This document shows positions 28,302-38,909 of a DNA stretch of 64,000 nt, piece by piece. Position 1 is the stretch's first letter; each line of letters begins with the position of its first letter. Position numbers and translations under genes: made by a program. The stretch is taken from NCBI GenBank assembly GCA_900635495.1, contig LR134136.1, positions 2,852,001 through 2,916,000 on the forward strand, written 5' to 3'. The DNA is from Atlantibacter hermannii. Lineage in GTDB: Bacteria; Pseudomonadota; Gammaproteobacteria; Enterobacterales; Enterobacteriaceae. The notes under the pieces were generated by a model, which ran no database searches, was not told where the DNA came from, and saw only the letters and a program-made list of their open reading frames with translations.

Positions 28302-28877
28302 ATGAAAAAGAGCCTGCTGGGGTTAACGTTAGGTGCCCTGTTATTCACGACCGGTTCCGCTGTTGCTGCGGATTACGTCATCGACAAACAAGGCCAGCAC
28401 GCCTTCGTTAATTTCCGTATCCAGCATCTGGGCTACAGCTGGCTGTACGGCACCTTCCGCGATTTTGACGGCTCATTCACGTTTGATGAGAAAAACCCGG
28501 CGGCGGATAAAGTGAACGTCACGATCAACACCAACAGCCTGGATACCAACCATGCCGAGCGCGATAAGCATCTGCGCAGCGCCGATTTCCTGAATGTGGC
28601 GAAATTCCCCCAGGCGACCTTTACATCAAAAGAAGTGAAGAAAGACGGCGACGGGCTGGATATTACCGGTGACCTGACCCTGAACGGTGTAACCAAACCG
28701 ATTACCCTCGACGCCAAACTTATCGGCCAGGGTAGCGATCCGTGGGGCGGTCAACGCGCAGGCTTCGAGGCCAGCGGTAAAATCCATCTGAAAGACTTCA
28801 ATATCACCACGGATTTGGGCCCGGCGTCTCAGGATGTTGAGCTGATCATTTCTGTGGAAGGCGTTCAGAAGAAATAA
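28302..28877 (+). CDS. yceI: periplasmic lipocalin-like protein YceI
   Basis: 191 residues, with a signal peptide ending SAVAA before DYVIDKQGQHAF. YceI-family proteins bind long isoprenoids such as polyprenyl pyrophosphate or ubiquinone in a lipocalin-like barrel. Conserved segments are SADFLNVAKFPQATF and LTLNGVTKPITLD. In E. coli it is induced by high pH. Paired with yceJ. Confidence 0.95.
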   Translation: MKKSLLGLTLGALLFTTGSAVAADYVIDKQGQHAFVNFRIQHLGYSWLYGTFRDFDGSFTFDEKNPAADKVNVTINTNSLDTNHAERDKHLRSADFLNVAKFPQATFTSKEVKKDGDGLDITGDLTLNGVTKPITLDAKLIGQGSDPWGGQRAGFEASGKIHLKDFNITTDLGPASQDVELIISVEGVQKK

Positions 28878-28882
28878 CCGCA

Positions 28883-28908
28883 CTCCTCGCGGCGACTGCC
28901 GCGAGGAG
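28883..28908. terminator. 11-bp perfect hairpin between convergent yceI and trhO
   Basis: CTCCTCGCGGC-GACT-GCCGCGAGGAG. It serves as a likely two-way terminator, although no long T tract follows on either strand. Confidence 0.65.
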
Positions 28909-28914
28909 AATGGC

Positions 28915-29964
28915 TTACTCGGGGTCGGGAATGCCCAGTTTGGTGTTTAACCGTCCCCGGGATTTATTAAAGATTTTAGCCCCCGTTTCTCTTCCTGCGC
29001 GCAGCTGACGCTGCTGCTCTTCCGGTAAGGCGTGTTCTTCTACGCAGCGCTCGCTGCAACAGCCATTGTATTTTGCGGCGCAGGCCGGGCACTGAATAAA
29101 CAACAGATGGCAACCGTCATTTTTACAGTTGGTGTGCGTATCGCACGGCGCGCCACACTGATGGCAATGGGCGATAACTTCTTCGCTGATCCGCTCGCCC
29201 ATACGTTCGTCAAACACAAAGTTTTTACCGACGAAACGTACCGGCAGCCCCTGTTCGCGCGCCCGGCGCGCATACTCAATAATGCCGCCTTCGATGTGCC
29301 AGACCTGTTTGAAACCGTTGTGGCGCATCCACGCGCTGGCTTTTTCACAACGAATGCCGCCAGTGCAGTACATGACGATTTTTTTATCTTTATGCGCTTC
29401 CATCATTTCCACGGCTTTCGGCAACTGCTCGCGGAACGTGTCGGCGGGGATCTCCAGCGCGTTCTCGAAATGCCCCACTTCATATTCATAATGGTTACGC
29501 ATATCGATAAATACCGCATCGGGATCGTCAAGCATGGCGTTAACTTCTGCCGCTTTCAGGTATTTCCCAACATCGCTGGCGTCAAACTGCGGATCGTCGA
29601 TCCCGTCAGCGACAATGCGATCGCGCACTTTCATGCGCAATACCCAGAAGGATTTTCCATCGTCATCCAGCGCGATATTCAACCGTAAACCGTTCAGCGC
29701 CGGATCGAAGCCGTATAAACATTCGCGCAGTGCATCCAGATTATGCGCAGGCACGCTGATCTGGGCGTTAATGCCCTCTTTCGCGAGATAAACGCGACCA
29801 AATACCTTCAGTTCAGTAAAGGCCTGGTACAGTGCGTCACGCGTGGCCTGCGGATTGACGATAGTGAAATATTTATAGAATGAGACTGTGGTGCGCGGCT
29901 CGGTTTCCGCGAGCATTCGCGCCTTGAGTTCCTCATTCGAAATGCGGTTATGCAACACTGGCAT
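28915..29964 (-). CDS. trhO: tRNA uridine-34 hydroxylase TrhO (YceA)
   Basis: Oxygen-dependent tRNA U34 hydroxylase that begins cmo5U synthesis. The start at 29964 (MPVLHNRISNEELKARM) gives 349 residues, as in E. coli; an upstream ATG at 30012 adds an unconserved tail. The central rhodanese domain has the active-site Cys in VMYCTGGIRCEKA. The C-terminal cysteine cluster (CHQCGAPCDTHTNCKNDGC) probably binds metal. Confidence 0.95.
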   Translation of the reverse strand: MPVLHNRISNEELKARMLAETEPRTTVSFYKYFTIVNPQATRDALYQAFTELKVFGRVYLAKEGINAQISVPAHNLDALRECLYGFDPALNGLRLNIALDDDGKSFWVLRMKVRDRIVADGIDDPQFDASDVGKYLKAAEVNAMLDDPDAVFIDMRNHYEYEVGHFENALEIPADTFREQLPKAVEMMEAHKDKKIVMYCTGGIRCEKASAWMRHNGFKQVWHIEGGIIEYARRAREQGLPVRFVGKNFVFDERMGERISEEVIAHCHQCGAPCDTHTNCKNDGCHLLFIQCPACAAKYNGCCSERCVEEHALPEEQQRQLRAGRETGAKIFNKSRGRLNTKLGIPDPE

Positions 29965-30178
29965 GGTGTTCGTTCCTGCAATCGGTAAGGGGAATTTATC
30001 GCGCGGCATCATATAGCATTTAACACCAATTTACATCCACACATTATGCGCTACATTTGCCGTCCTTTATCAACAAACTCGGCGAGGACACTGGCTAACT
30101 CTCTGAGATTTTTGGCCCCGGGAAAAATTAATGCCACAATAGCCCGTATGGTGTCCCATTTTGTCATTCAGGAAATAC

Positions 30179-31101
30179 ATGACTCAATTACCCACATTTT
30201 CGCGTCGTCTGCTTCATCCCCGATACTGGCTTACCTGGCTTGGCATTGGCGTTCTCTGGCTGGTGGTGTTGCTGCCCTATCCGGTTATCTACCGCCTCGG
30301 CTGTGGTATGGGCCGCCTGGCCTTGCGCTTTATGAAGCGCCGTGCGCGTATCGCGTACCGTAATCTGGAACTCTGTTTCCCCACGATGTCAGAAGCTGAA
30401 CGCCATGAGATGGTGGTAAAAAATTTCGAATCCGTTGGTATGGGGCTGATGGAAACCGGGATGGCCTGGTTCTGGCCTACCTGGCGCGTGAATCACTGGT
30501 TTGACGTTTCCGGGACCGGGCATATCAGGGCGGTGCAGGAACAAAACCGTGGCGTATTGTTGATCGGCGTCCATTTTCTGACCCTGGAGCTGGGGGGCGC
30601 GTATCTTCGGCATTCATAACCCGGGCATCGGCGTTTATCGTCCTAATGACAATCCCGTGCTCGACTGGCTGCAAACCTGGGGCCGTATGCGCTCCAATAA
30701 ATCGATGATCGATCGTAAAGATCTCAAGGGAATGGTGCGGGCGCTGAAAAACGCGGAGATCATTTGGTACGCCCCGGATCATGACTACGGCCCACGCAGC
30801 AGCGTGTTTGTTCCCTTCTTCGCCGTGGAACAGGCTGCCACGACCACCGGCACCTGGATGCTGGCGAAAATGTCGCAAGCCTGCGTTGTACCGTTTGTCC
30901 CGCGCCGTAAACCAGACGGCAAAGGCTATGAGATGGTGATTCTGGATCCGGAATGTAACCCGCCGTTAGAGAATGCTGAAGAGACCGCCCGCTGGATGAA
31001 TGGCGTGGTGGAGCGTTGCATTATGGATGGCGCCGGAACAGTATATGTGGCTACACCGCCGCTTTAAGACCCGCCCGGAAGGCGTACCTTCTCGTTATTA
31101 A
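30179..31101 (+). pseudogene. lpxL: lipid A lauroyl acyltransferase LpxL (HtrB), two extra Gs
   Basis: Adds laurate to Kdo2-lipid IVA at the inner membrane. The start at 30179 (MTQLPTFSRRLLHPRYW). The HX4E catalytic motif is HFLTLE. The frame is lost in the six Gs at 30592-30597 (five expected, giving LELGARIFGIHNPGIG) and at 31025-31026 (one G extra, restoring [16 protein letters not shown] and the conserved PEGVPSRY end). The corrected length is 306 residues, identical to E. coli. Probably sequencing errors. Confidence 0.94.
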
Positions 31102-31238
31102 CCCGTGCGGCGGCAGTTTCTGCCGCCGCGCTGTGGCGACCCTCTGATAATTCAGCATAAAAGATTCACATTCATACTGGTATTTTTCCAGATTCGTCTA
31201 TTCTTTCCTGAAAAGCCGATCCACACAGGGAGAATGCC

Positions 31239-31614
31239 ATGTCCATGTACGCCACACTTGAAGAAGCCATTGACGCCGCTCGCGAGCAATTCCTTGCGGA
31301 TAATCCGGGCATCGCCGAGGACGAGGCAAATATTCAGCAGCTTAATATCCAGAAATACATCCTGCAGGATGGCGATATTATGTGGCAGGCTGAATTTTTT
31401 TGCTGACGATACGGAAGATGGCGAGTGCCTGCCCGTGTTAACCGGTGAAGCCGCCCAGAGCGTATTTGATGGCGAGTTTGACGAGATTGAACTGCGTCAG
31501 GAATGGCTTGAAGAAAACACGCTTCATGAATGGGATGAAGGTGAATTCCAGCTGGAGCCGCCACTCGATACCGAGGAAGGCCAGGCCGCAGCCGATGAGT
31601 GGGACGAGCGTTAA
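31239..31614 (+). pseudogene. msyB: acidic protein MsyB, frame broken in a T7 run
   Basis: Small very acidic protein that suppresses secY/secA defects when overproduced. The start at 31239 (MSMYATLEEAIDAAREQF). The frame breaks at seven Ts (31395-31401); with six, AEFF continues ADDTEDGECLPVLTGEAAQ. The corrected length is 124 residues, ending QAAADEWDER as in E. coli. Probably a sequencing error. Confidence 0.93.
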
Positions 31615-31615
31615 A

Positions 31616-31843
31616 TTACTCGTAAGGACCGTGACTCGCATCAATCGGCAATAGCAGGGTATCGAATACCAGTGAAAACGGCAGATCGAGCACGGTAACG
31701 TAACGCCACGCAGAGTCTCTCACATCCCACTGCACGCCGGGATAATACTGGTTGCCATGCCCCTGTCCGGGAATTGTTCGGCTGATAATACTGCCGCAGC
31801 CGCTCAACAACATGGCAGCCAGGATGATAACAACAGTGCGCAT
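31616..31843 (-). CDS. yceK: lipoprotein YceK (DUF1375)
   Basis: 75-residue outer-membrane lipoprotein from the ATG at 31843. Lipobox LLSGC at residues 13-17, then GSIISRTIPGQGHGNQYYPG, nearly identical to E. coli. Convergent with msyB, with a 1-bp gap. Confidence 0.94.
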   Translation of the reverse strand: MRTVVIILAAMLLSGCGSIISRTIPGQGHGNQYYPGVQWDVRDSAWRYVTVLDLPFSLVFDTLLLPIDASHGPYE

Positions 31844-31881
31844 CAACATAATCCTCTCACCGCGTATTACGCCTTATGGAT

Positions 31882-31911
31882 AAAAAAAGCCGGCCTGATG
31901 GCCGGCTTTTT
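31882..31911. terminator. rho-independent terminator of opgGH
   Basis: AGCCGGCC-TGAT-GGCCGGCT with A7 on one side and T4 on the other. Read on the minus strand it follows the opgH stop with a T tract. Confidence 0.9.
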
Positions 31912-31925
31912 ACTTAACAGTTAGT

Positions 31926-34460
31926 TTAACGCGTTTTCAGTGCGCTGGGGTTAAGCGTTAACGCCTGATAATGCGATACCCACGACGAATAGCGCTCAGG
32001 TGCGGCCCATACCCGGTAATGCAGACGCGCCAGCGTCACCGGATCGCTGAGCAAGACCAGACGGCGATCGCGGTTAAGTTTATCCGGCGTTTCATTCAGC
32101 GCCTGCTCTACGTGACGATCGCGGGCAATTTCCAGCACCGCACTTGCACGGTGGCGGGCAGTCGCCATCGCCGTGGCCAGCGCGTTGAATGACGGATGGA
32201 ATACCGCATGCATAAAGCCGTCAGCCAGTCTGCGTTCACGGTTGAGATGCAGATAGCGCTCGGTATCCAGTAGTACCTGCGGCGTATCGTACTCTTCCGG
32301 GATCAGGAACAACTTCCAGCGTTTGGTGCGCAGCCCGACGGTCGCACGACTCGAGATCACCGAGACGAATGGCGACAGGATCAGCGAGAACACAATTGGC
32401 GCCAACCAGAACAGGAAGCGTAAATCCAGCCACGCCATGCCCACCGCCCAGACCAGGCCCAGCAGAAGCTGCGAACCATGACGCATAAACGCTTCGCCCC
32501 ACGGGGTGGAGTCGTCATCGCGCTGCGGCGAATTCCAGACCACTTCCCAACCCAGGAACGCGCTCACCACAAATACGGTGTGGAACAGCATACGCACCGG
32601 TGCGAGCAGAACGGAGAACAGCACTTCAAGAAGAAGTGACAGCGTCACACGCACGAATCCGCCGTATTCTTTGGTGCCTTTGCACCAAATCAGCAACACG
32701 CTCAACAGCTTAGGTAAGAACAGCAGCACCATTGTCGATGCAAACAGCGCTATTGCCAGTTCGGGACGCCACTGCGGCCACACCGGATAGAGTTGGCGTG
32801 GTTGCAGGAAGTATTGCGGCTCGGTGAGCGCATGAACCACCTGCAAGGCCGTGGAAAGCGCCAGGAACATAAACCACAACGGCGCAGACAGATACGACAT
32901 GACGCCGGTGAGGAATACCGCACGATGCACCGGGTGCATGCCTTTCACCAGGAACAGACGGAAGTTCATCAGGTTACCGTGGCACCAGCGACGGTCACGC
33001 TTTAACTCATCCAGCAAGTTCGGTGGCAGTTCTTCATAAGAGCCTGGCAGATCGTAGGCAATCCAGACGCCCCAGCCTGCACGACGCATCAATGCCGCTT
33101 CCACAAAGTCGTGGGAGAGAATCGATCCGGCGAACGAACCTTCACCCGGTAGCGGCGCAAGCGCACAGTGTTCGATAAACGGCTTCACGCGGATAATGGC
33201 GTTGTGACCCCAATAGTGGGATTCGCCCAACTGCCAGAAGTGCAGGCCGGCTGTAAAGAGCGGGCCATACACCCGGGTCGCGAACTGCTGGCAACGCGCG
33301 TACAGCGTGTCCATACCGGACGCTTTCGGGGAAGACTGAATGATCCCGGCGTTCGGGTTCGCTTCCATCAGGCGCACCAGGTTGGTCAGGCAATCGCCGG
33401 TCATCACCGAGTCGGCGTCCAGTACGACCATATAGCTATACTGGCTGCCCCAGCGGCGGCAGAAGTCATCGATGTTGCCGCTTTTACGTTTCACGCGGCG
33501 GCGGCGGCGGCGATAGAAAATTTGCCCTTCGCCTTGCACCTCGGCAATCAGCTCCATCCAGGCTTTTTGCTCTGCGACGCAGATATCCGGGTTGTAGCTG
33601 TCGCTGAGAATGTAGACATCAAAATGCTGATGTTGCCCGGTCGCCTTCACCGATTCCCAGGTGGCGCGCAGGCCGGCGAACACGCGATCCACATCTTCGT
33701 TGCAGATCGGCATGATCAGCGCAGTGCGATGCGCCGGGTTGATCGCCTCATCCCCCACTGTCGAGGCCGAAATACTGTATTTATCCCGGCCAATCAACAA
33801 CTGCAGGAAGCCCATCAGCGCGGTCCAGAACCCGGCGGATACCCAGCAGAACAGGATGGCAAACAGGATCAGGATGCCACTCTGCAGGATATACGGCAGC
33901 AGTTGCATAAAGGAGACCCACAGATCCTGGCCGAACATATCGGAAGGATTGATCAACGCCCAGCCCTGGTAAGGAAGAATGGTCTTCATATACCAGGTGG
34001 CGACCACGGTCTGGGAAAGGGTCAACAGCAACAGGATGTAACGTCGAATGGTGCCGACGGTACGCCATTTCTGTTCTGAAGCCTGCTGTTCCTGAGTCAG
34101 TCGCGAAAGATAACGCGGCGCGACTTCACGTCCGCGCAGGCGGTCCCAAAAACGGCCCACCGGATTGGTGCGCCACGGGTCGGGAAACATCGAAGAACGC
34201 TTCGCTTTCGGCATGGCCTGAAGCTGAGTGCGCCCTTCGTCATCTTTGATGAGCTGCCCGTCAGCCAGTGAATCAGGCCAGCTCATTTCCAGACGCGTTT
34301 TGACTGATTCAAGCGGCGTATCATCCTCGCGGGAAACCGTAAAATCCGGCTCCCCTAACGCATGGTGCACCGCGCTCAGATCGGAGGCGCTCTCCGCCAG
34401 CGCCGCTTTCGCCTGAGCGGAAAGCGGCAACGCCTCAATATAGGGATTTGACTTATTCAT
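31926..34460 (-). CDS. opgH: glucans biosynthesis glucosyltransferase OpgH (MdoH)
   Basis: Inner-membrane GT2 enzyme that builds the beta-1,2 backbone of osmoregulated periplasmic glucans from UDP-glucose. The start at 34460 (MNKSNPYIEALPL) gives 844 residues. The catalytic region has YMVVLDADSVMTGD and DELKRDRRWCHGNL. Several membrane segments flank the cytosolic domain (for example SGILILFAILFCWVSAGFW). It overlaps opgG by 8 bp, so the two are translationally coupled. Confidence 0.96.
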   Translation of the reverse strand: MNKSNPYIEALPLSAQAKAALAESASDLSAVHHALGEPDFTVSREDDTPLESVKTRLEMSWPDSLADGQLIKDDEGRTQLQAMPKAKRSSMFPDPWRTNPVGRFWDRLRGREVAPRYLSRLTQEQQASEQKWRTVGTIRRYILLLLTLSQTVVATWYMKTILPYQGWALINPSDMFGQDLWVSFMQLLPYILQSGILILFAILFCWVSAGFWTALMGFLQLLIGRDKYSISASTVGDEAINPAHRTALIMPICNEDVDRVFAGLRATWESVKATGQHQHFDVYILSDSYNPDICVAEQKAWMELIAEVQGEGQIFYRRRRRRVKRKSGNIDDFCRRWGSQYSYMVVLDADSVMTGDCLTNLVRLMEANPNAGIIQSSPKASGMDTLYARCQQFATRVYGPLFTAGLHFWQLGESHYWGHNAIIRVKPFIEHCALAPLPGEGSFAGSILSHDFVEAALMRRAGWGVWIAYDLPGSYEELPPNLLDELKRDRRWCHGNLMNFRLFLVKGMHPVHRAVFLTGVMSYLSAPLWFMFLALSTALQVVHALTEPQYFLQPRQLYPVWPQWRPELAIALFASTMVLLFLPKLLSVLLIWCKGTKEYGGFVRVTLSLLLEVLFSVLLAPVRMLFHTVFVVSAFLGWEVVWNSPQRDDDSTPWGEAFMRHGSQLLLGLVWAVGMAWLDLRFLFWLAPIVFSLILSPFVSVISSRATVGLRTKRWKLFLIPEEYDTPQVLLDTERYLHLNRERRLADGFMHAVFHPSFNALATAMATARHRASAVLEIARDRHVEQALNETPDKLNRDRRLVLLSDPVTLARLHYRVWAAPERYSSWVSHYQALTLNPSALKTR

Positions 34461-35988
34461 TGGCAGGTAGCTGATAGCTCCAGGTTTCACTTAGCGTCTG
34501 ATCGCCATTGACCAGTGCGGCACGCATTTCGGTTGTTTTCTTCGCGTCTTTCAGTTTCACGCGCAGCATCATGCGCCATCCTTTCGTTACAGGATTATAG
34601 CGTACGGTGCTGTCAACGATTTCACCGTTGTCGCCAATGCTGGTTTGCGCGCTGACCGGCGTTTCCGGAGGCAGTTTTTTCATTTCCGGCCCGGCGAAAT
34701 CAACAACAAAGGCAATGGTGCCGTCGGGTTGGCGGATAAGATTGGATTGCTTAACGTCACCCGCTGAACGACGGGTCTGCGTGACGTACGCGCTTTCCGG
34801 CGCGTGGAGCTTGTCCTCATCACGGCTAAACGTGATGGTGTATTTGAAGTTCATCTCTTTGCCGGGTTCCGGCAGCTGATCCGGCGTCCAGTAAGCGACG
34901 ATGTTGTCATTGGTTTCGTCGTTGGTTGGAATTTCAACCAGTTCGACTTTACCTTTACCCCATTCGCCGACCGGCGTTACCCAGGCGCTTGGGCGCTGAT
35001 CGTAACGATCATCGATATCTTCAAAACGGGAAAACTCGCGACCGCGTTGCAGCAGACCAAAGCCTTGCGGGTTTTCAGTACTGAAGGAGCTCACGGCCAG
35101 GTGTTTCGGATTGTTCAGCGGACGCCAGATCCATTCGCCGTTGCCAGCGAGGATGGAAAGACCGTTAGAGTCATGCAGTTCCGGGCGGTAGTTAGTCGCA
35201 GGGGATGGCTGATTCGGCCCGAACAGGAACATACTGGTTAATGGCGCAACGCCCAGTTTGCCGACTTTATCACGCAGGTAGACTTTTGACTGGACGTCCA
35301 CCACGGTGTCACGGCCCGGGTTAATCACAAAGCGATAAGCACCCGTCGCACGCGGCGAGTCAAGCAGCGCATAAATCGTCAAACGTTTGTCGGTGGGTTT
35401 TGGACGCTCGATCCAGAATTCGCGAAAACGCGGGAATTCTTCGCCAGATGGCAATGCGGTATCGATAGCCAGCCCGCGAGCAGACAGGCCATACACCTGG
35501 CCCTGACCGATTACCCGGAAGTAACTGGCGCCCAGCATGCTGACGATTTCGTCATTCTTATCTTTGCTATTGATCGGATAAAGCACTTTGAAGCCTGCGA
35601 AACCGAGGTCTTTGACGGTGTCTTTATCGTGCTGGACGTTTCCAAAATTGAAGTAGTCCGGGTTGTACTTGATCTTGCGTACCGCCGTCGCCGTCACTTC
35701 ATTGATGGTGACCGGCATGTCGAAGTACATACCCTGGTGGTAAAATTCAAGCTTAAATGGGGTTTTAACGTTGTTCCAGTAGGCTTTGTCGTGATTGAAC
35801 TGGATCTGCTGATAGTCCGCATATTTCATATCGCGAAATACGGAAGGCAGATTGCTCTTCGGCGCTTCGAAGCTTTTATCGGCTAATGACTTCGCCTGTT
35901 TTGCGACATCGTCAATGGAGAATGCCCAGACCGAGGTGGTATAAAGGGACAACATCACTGCCGCGCCTAACCAGTGCAATTTCATCAT
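34453..35988 (-). CDS. opgG: periplasmic glucans biosynthesis protein OpgG (MdoG)
   Basis: Periplasmic protein required for glucan branching or release. The start at 35988 (MMKLHWLGAAVMLSL) gives 511 residues, as in E. coli, with a signal peptide ending SVWA before FSIDDVAKQ. An upstream ATG at 36006 is possible. First gene of opgGH; the 271-bp gap to divergent opgC probably carries the osmoregulated promoter. Confidence 0.95.
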   Translation of the reverse strand: MMKLHWLGAAVMLSLYTTSVWAFSIDDVAKQAKSLADKSFEAPKSNLPSVFRDMKYADYQQIQFNHDKAYWNNVKTPFKLEFYHQGMYFDMPVTINEVTATAVRKIKYNPDYFNFGNVQHDKDTVKDLGFAGFKVLYPINSKDKNDEIVSMLGASYFRVIGQGQVYGLSARGLAIDTALPSGEEFPRFREFWIERPKPTDKRLTIYALLDSPRATGAYRFVINPGRDTVVDVQSKVYLRDKVGKLGVAPLTSMFLFGPNQPSPATNYRPELHDSNGLSILAGNGEWIWRPLNNPKHLAVSSFSTENPQGFGLLQRGREFSRFEDIDDRYDQRPSAWVTPVGEWGKGKVELVEIPTNDETNDNIVAYWTPDQLPEPGKEMNFKYTITFSRDEDKLHAPESAYVTQTRRSAGDVKQSNLIRQPDGTIAFVVDFAGPEMKKLPPETPVSAQTSIGDNGEIVDSTVRYNPVTKGWRMMLRVKLKDAKKTTEMRAALVNGDQTLSETWSYQLPANE

Positions 35989-36259
35989 CTGTGGTTTAAT
36001 TTTCATATTAATTAGCACATCCCCCTTTGTGTGCTTAAATCAATCCGATCCATTTTAATGGAAAGTCTGGCTTTCCGACAACATAATCCCCTCTTTGTTC
36101 ATCGCGCTGGCTCAGGGTTTATACAGTTGCGGACGCGGGGGTTCATTTTACGACTTAAACCTGGAGACACTCACCAGGAGTTGGTGTAGGGTTGCCGACG
36201 AATTTACCCACATACGGTCTTAGGGATAAGACGAAAAGTCCGAGAGTTTGCGGTGTTAT

Positions 36260-37430
36260 ATGAAGACGACGTCAGTACAGCGAGAATATTTTCTGGATTC
36301 GATCCGTGCCTGGTTAATGCTGTTAGGCATCCCGTTCCACATTTCATTAATCTATTCAAGCCATCACTGGCACGTTAATAGTGTGGCGCCGTCGTGGTGG
36401 CTGACTCTGTTCAACGACTTCGTACACGCGTTCCGGATGCAGGTATTTTTCGTCATTTCCGGTTACTTTTCATACATGTTATTTCTGCGCTATCCCCGTG
36501 CCAGGTGGTGGAAAGTCCGCGTTGAACGCGTCGGCATCCCTATGCTGACGGCCATTGCGGTGTTGACGTTGCCGCAATTCATTATGTTGCAATATGTGAA
36601 AGGCCAGGCGGATAAGTGGCATACGCTCAGCGGTTATGAAAAATATAATACGCTTGCCTGGGAGCTCATTTCCCATCTTTGGTTCTTATTAGTGCTGGTG
36701 GTATTAACCACTCTGGGATTAATTTGGTTTAAAAATATTTCTGCCCGGATTGCCGAAGGCCGTTTTGGCGCACTAAAAAATATCACCTTAGGAAAACTCT
36801 CAATTATTTTCTTTTCCCTTGGGGTACTCTACGCCATTATTCGCCGTACGTTGCTTATTCTTTATCCCCCCCATTCTCAGCGATGGCATGTTTAATTTTA
36901 TCGTGATGCAAACGCTGTTTTACGCGCCATTTTTTATTCTCGGCGCGCTGGCATTTAAACACCCCTCGCTCAAGGCATTGTTCACCACACCATCACGCGG
37001 ATGCACGCTGGGCGCGGCCGCTGCGTTTATCGCCTATCTGATCAATCAACGCTATGGCAGCGGCGAGGCGTGGATGTACGAGACTGAATATGTGATTACC
37101 ATGGTGTTGGGCCTGTGCATGGTTAACGTGGTGTTTTCACTGGGTCATCGCCTGCTGAATTTCCAGTCAGCACGGGTCACCTATTTCGTTAACGCCTCAC
37201 TGTTTATCTATCTGGTGCATCACCCGCTGACGCTGTTTTACGGGGCGTATATTACGCCGCATATCGGCTCGAATACCCTGGGTTTTATCAGTGGATTAGT
37301 CTTTGTGATTGGCATTGCGCTGGTGTTATATGAAATCCACCTGCGTATTCCGGTGCTGCGCTTTTTGTTTTCGGGTAAGCCGCAAAATAAACCTGTAACG
37401 ACGGCGCCAGAACAAAAAGAATTACAGTAG
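36260..37430 (+). pseudogene. opgC: glucans biosynthesis protein OpgC (MdoC), frame broken in a C7 run
   Basis: Acyltransferase-3 family membrane protein that adds succinyl groups to periplasmic glucans. The start at 36260 (MKTTSVQREYFLDSIRAW). About ten membrane segments. The frame is lost in seven Cs at 36866-36872; with six, LLILYPP continues ILSDGMFNFIVMQTLFY. The corrected length is about 389 residues. Probably a sequencing error. Divergent from opgGH, convergent with clsC (8-bp overlap... 3' ends 37422/37430). Confidence 0.93.
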
Positions 37431-38909
37431 CCATTCCACCGGGAGCCAGTAGGCCAGCTTTACCAGCACGCGTTGCCAGAAGCGGGTCTTTGGCTCTTTG
37501 GTGAATACGACCTTTTGACCGTCGCGATATTCCACCCAGTTAATTCGACCGCGATGATCCAGCTCCAGTGTCCATGCTGCTTTCTGCTGGCTTTGGGTAA
37601 ATCGGTGATGGATTTGCTGCGCCAGCTCAGGGCTTTCTATAACCAGGCCCATTTCGGTATTTAACATCGCCGAGCGCGGATCAAAATTAAACGATCCGAT
37701 AAAAACATGGTTTTCATCCACGCTGAATGTTTTGGCATGCAAACTGGAACCCGAATTACCGGTGAGTCCGCGATCGTGCGGCGTATGTTCTTTCTGTGGC
37801 CCGGGTTTCAGCTCGTACAGCGCAATCCCATGCCGTAACAATTTCTTGCGCCAGCGGGCATATCCCGCATGGACCACCGCAACATCATTTGCCGCCAGGG
37901 AATTCGTCAGAATGGCGATATCAACGCCTTTGCGTTTCAGCATCAGCAGCTGCGCCACGCCTGCACGGGTGGGGACAAAATAGGACGAGATAATATCAAA
38001 CTGCTTCGTGGGTTCGCCGATCACGTTCAACATACGCAGCGGCAGTAGCGAATGACGACGCGCTTTCCCCTCCCCTTTCCGGGGATCGTCGCTGAGCAGG
38101 CGGGTTTTCGCCCAAATCATCGACAACGTACCGGCATCAAGATGCGTGGCGAACTGCGTGGTCGCCAGTTTATCGAGATAGGATTGGGCTACCGGATCCT
38201 GCTGCCACTCTTTGGGAAGCTGGACACGCTGTTCTATCTCTTCTTCATTAACATCCAGGACTTTTTCAAGCGTCGAGACCGACGCGCACGTCCAGTAACC
38301 CTCAAAATCCTGACACACTTCCGCCACGACCGGCCCAACTGCCAGCACATCAAGATCGGCAAACAGCGGCTCATCGCCCGCGCCGAAATACGCATCACCG
38401 ACGTTGCGCCCGCCAATAATGGTGGCCTCGCCGTCAACGGTAAAACTTTTATTATGCATCCGGCGATTAAGGCGGGCGAAATCAGTAAGGTAGCCCAACG
38501 CACGAAGTGTGCGAAACGAGAAGGGATTAAATAACCGGACTTCAATATTCGGATGGGCATTCAACAAGCGCAGCGCGCTGTCGAGCCCGAGCGTGTTATT
38601 GTCATCCAGCAAAAGCCGTACCCGAACCCCGCGTTTCGCCGCATCAAGCAGCGCAGAGAACAACAGCCTGCCCGACATATCATCTTCCCAGATGTAGTAC
38701 TGCACATCTAATGTCTGCTCCGCCATTTCGGCCAGCAGATACCGCGCGGCGAAAGCATCCAGGCTGTCAGCCAGAGGATGCACGCCGCTGTGGTCAGGAT
38801 GGGCCAGGGTTTTAGGGGCGATGGCGCGTCCAAGACGCGTTTTATGGGTCTTGTTCCGGGGTAAGTTGCGCAAGTAATCGCTGGTAAAGTCGGGTGTTTT
38901 CTTCGTCAT
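37422..38909 (-). CDS. clsC: cardiolipin synthase C (ClsC, YmdC)
   Basis: Phospholipase D family enzyme that in E. coli makes cardiolipin from phosphatidylglycerol and phosphatidylethanolamine and works best with YmdB. Two HKD motifs are present, HNKSFTVDGEATIIGGRN and HAKTFSVDENHVFIGSFN. The frame is open up to 39146, but the start at 38909 (MTKKTPDFTSDYLRN) gives 495 residues, close to the family, and overlaps ymdB by 68 bp. Confidence 0.92.
   Translation of the reverse strand: MTKKTPDFTSDYLRNLPRNKTHKTRLGRAIAPKTLAHPDHSGVHPLADSLDAFAARYLLAEMAEQTLDVQYYIWEDDMSGRLLFSALLDAAKRGVRVRLLLDDNNTLGLDSALRLLNAHPNIEVRLFNPFSFRTLRALGYLTDFARLNRRMHNKSFTVDGEATIIGGRNVGDAYFGAGDEPLFADLDVLAVGPVVAEVCQDFEGYWTCASVSTLEKVLDVNEEEIEQRVQLPKEWQQDPVAQSYLDKLATTQFATHLDAGTLSMIWAKTRLLSDDPRKGEGKARRHSLLPLRMLNVIGEPTKQFDIISSYFVPTRAGVAQLLMLKRKGVDIAILTNSLAANDVAVVHAGYARWRKKLLRHGIALYELKPGPQKEHTPHDRGLTGNSGSSLHAKTFSVDENHVFIGSFNFDPRSAMLNTEMGLVIESPELAQQIHHRFTQSQQKAAWTLELDHRGRINWVEYRDGQKVVFTKEPKTRFWQRVLVKLAYWLPVEWLL

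Noticed and set aside
33168..34079. 303-codon open frame on the plus strand
   Set aside because: Antisense to the conserved catalytic part of opgH.
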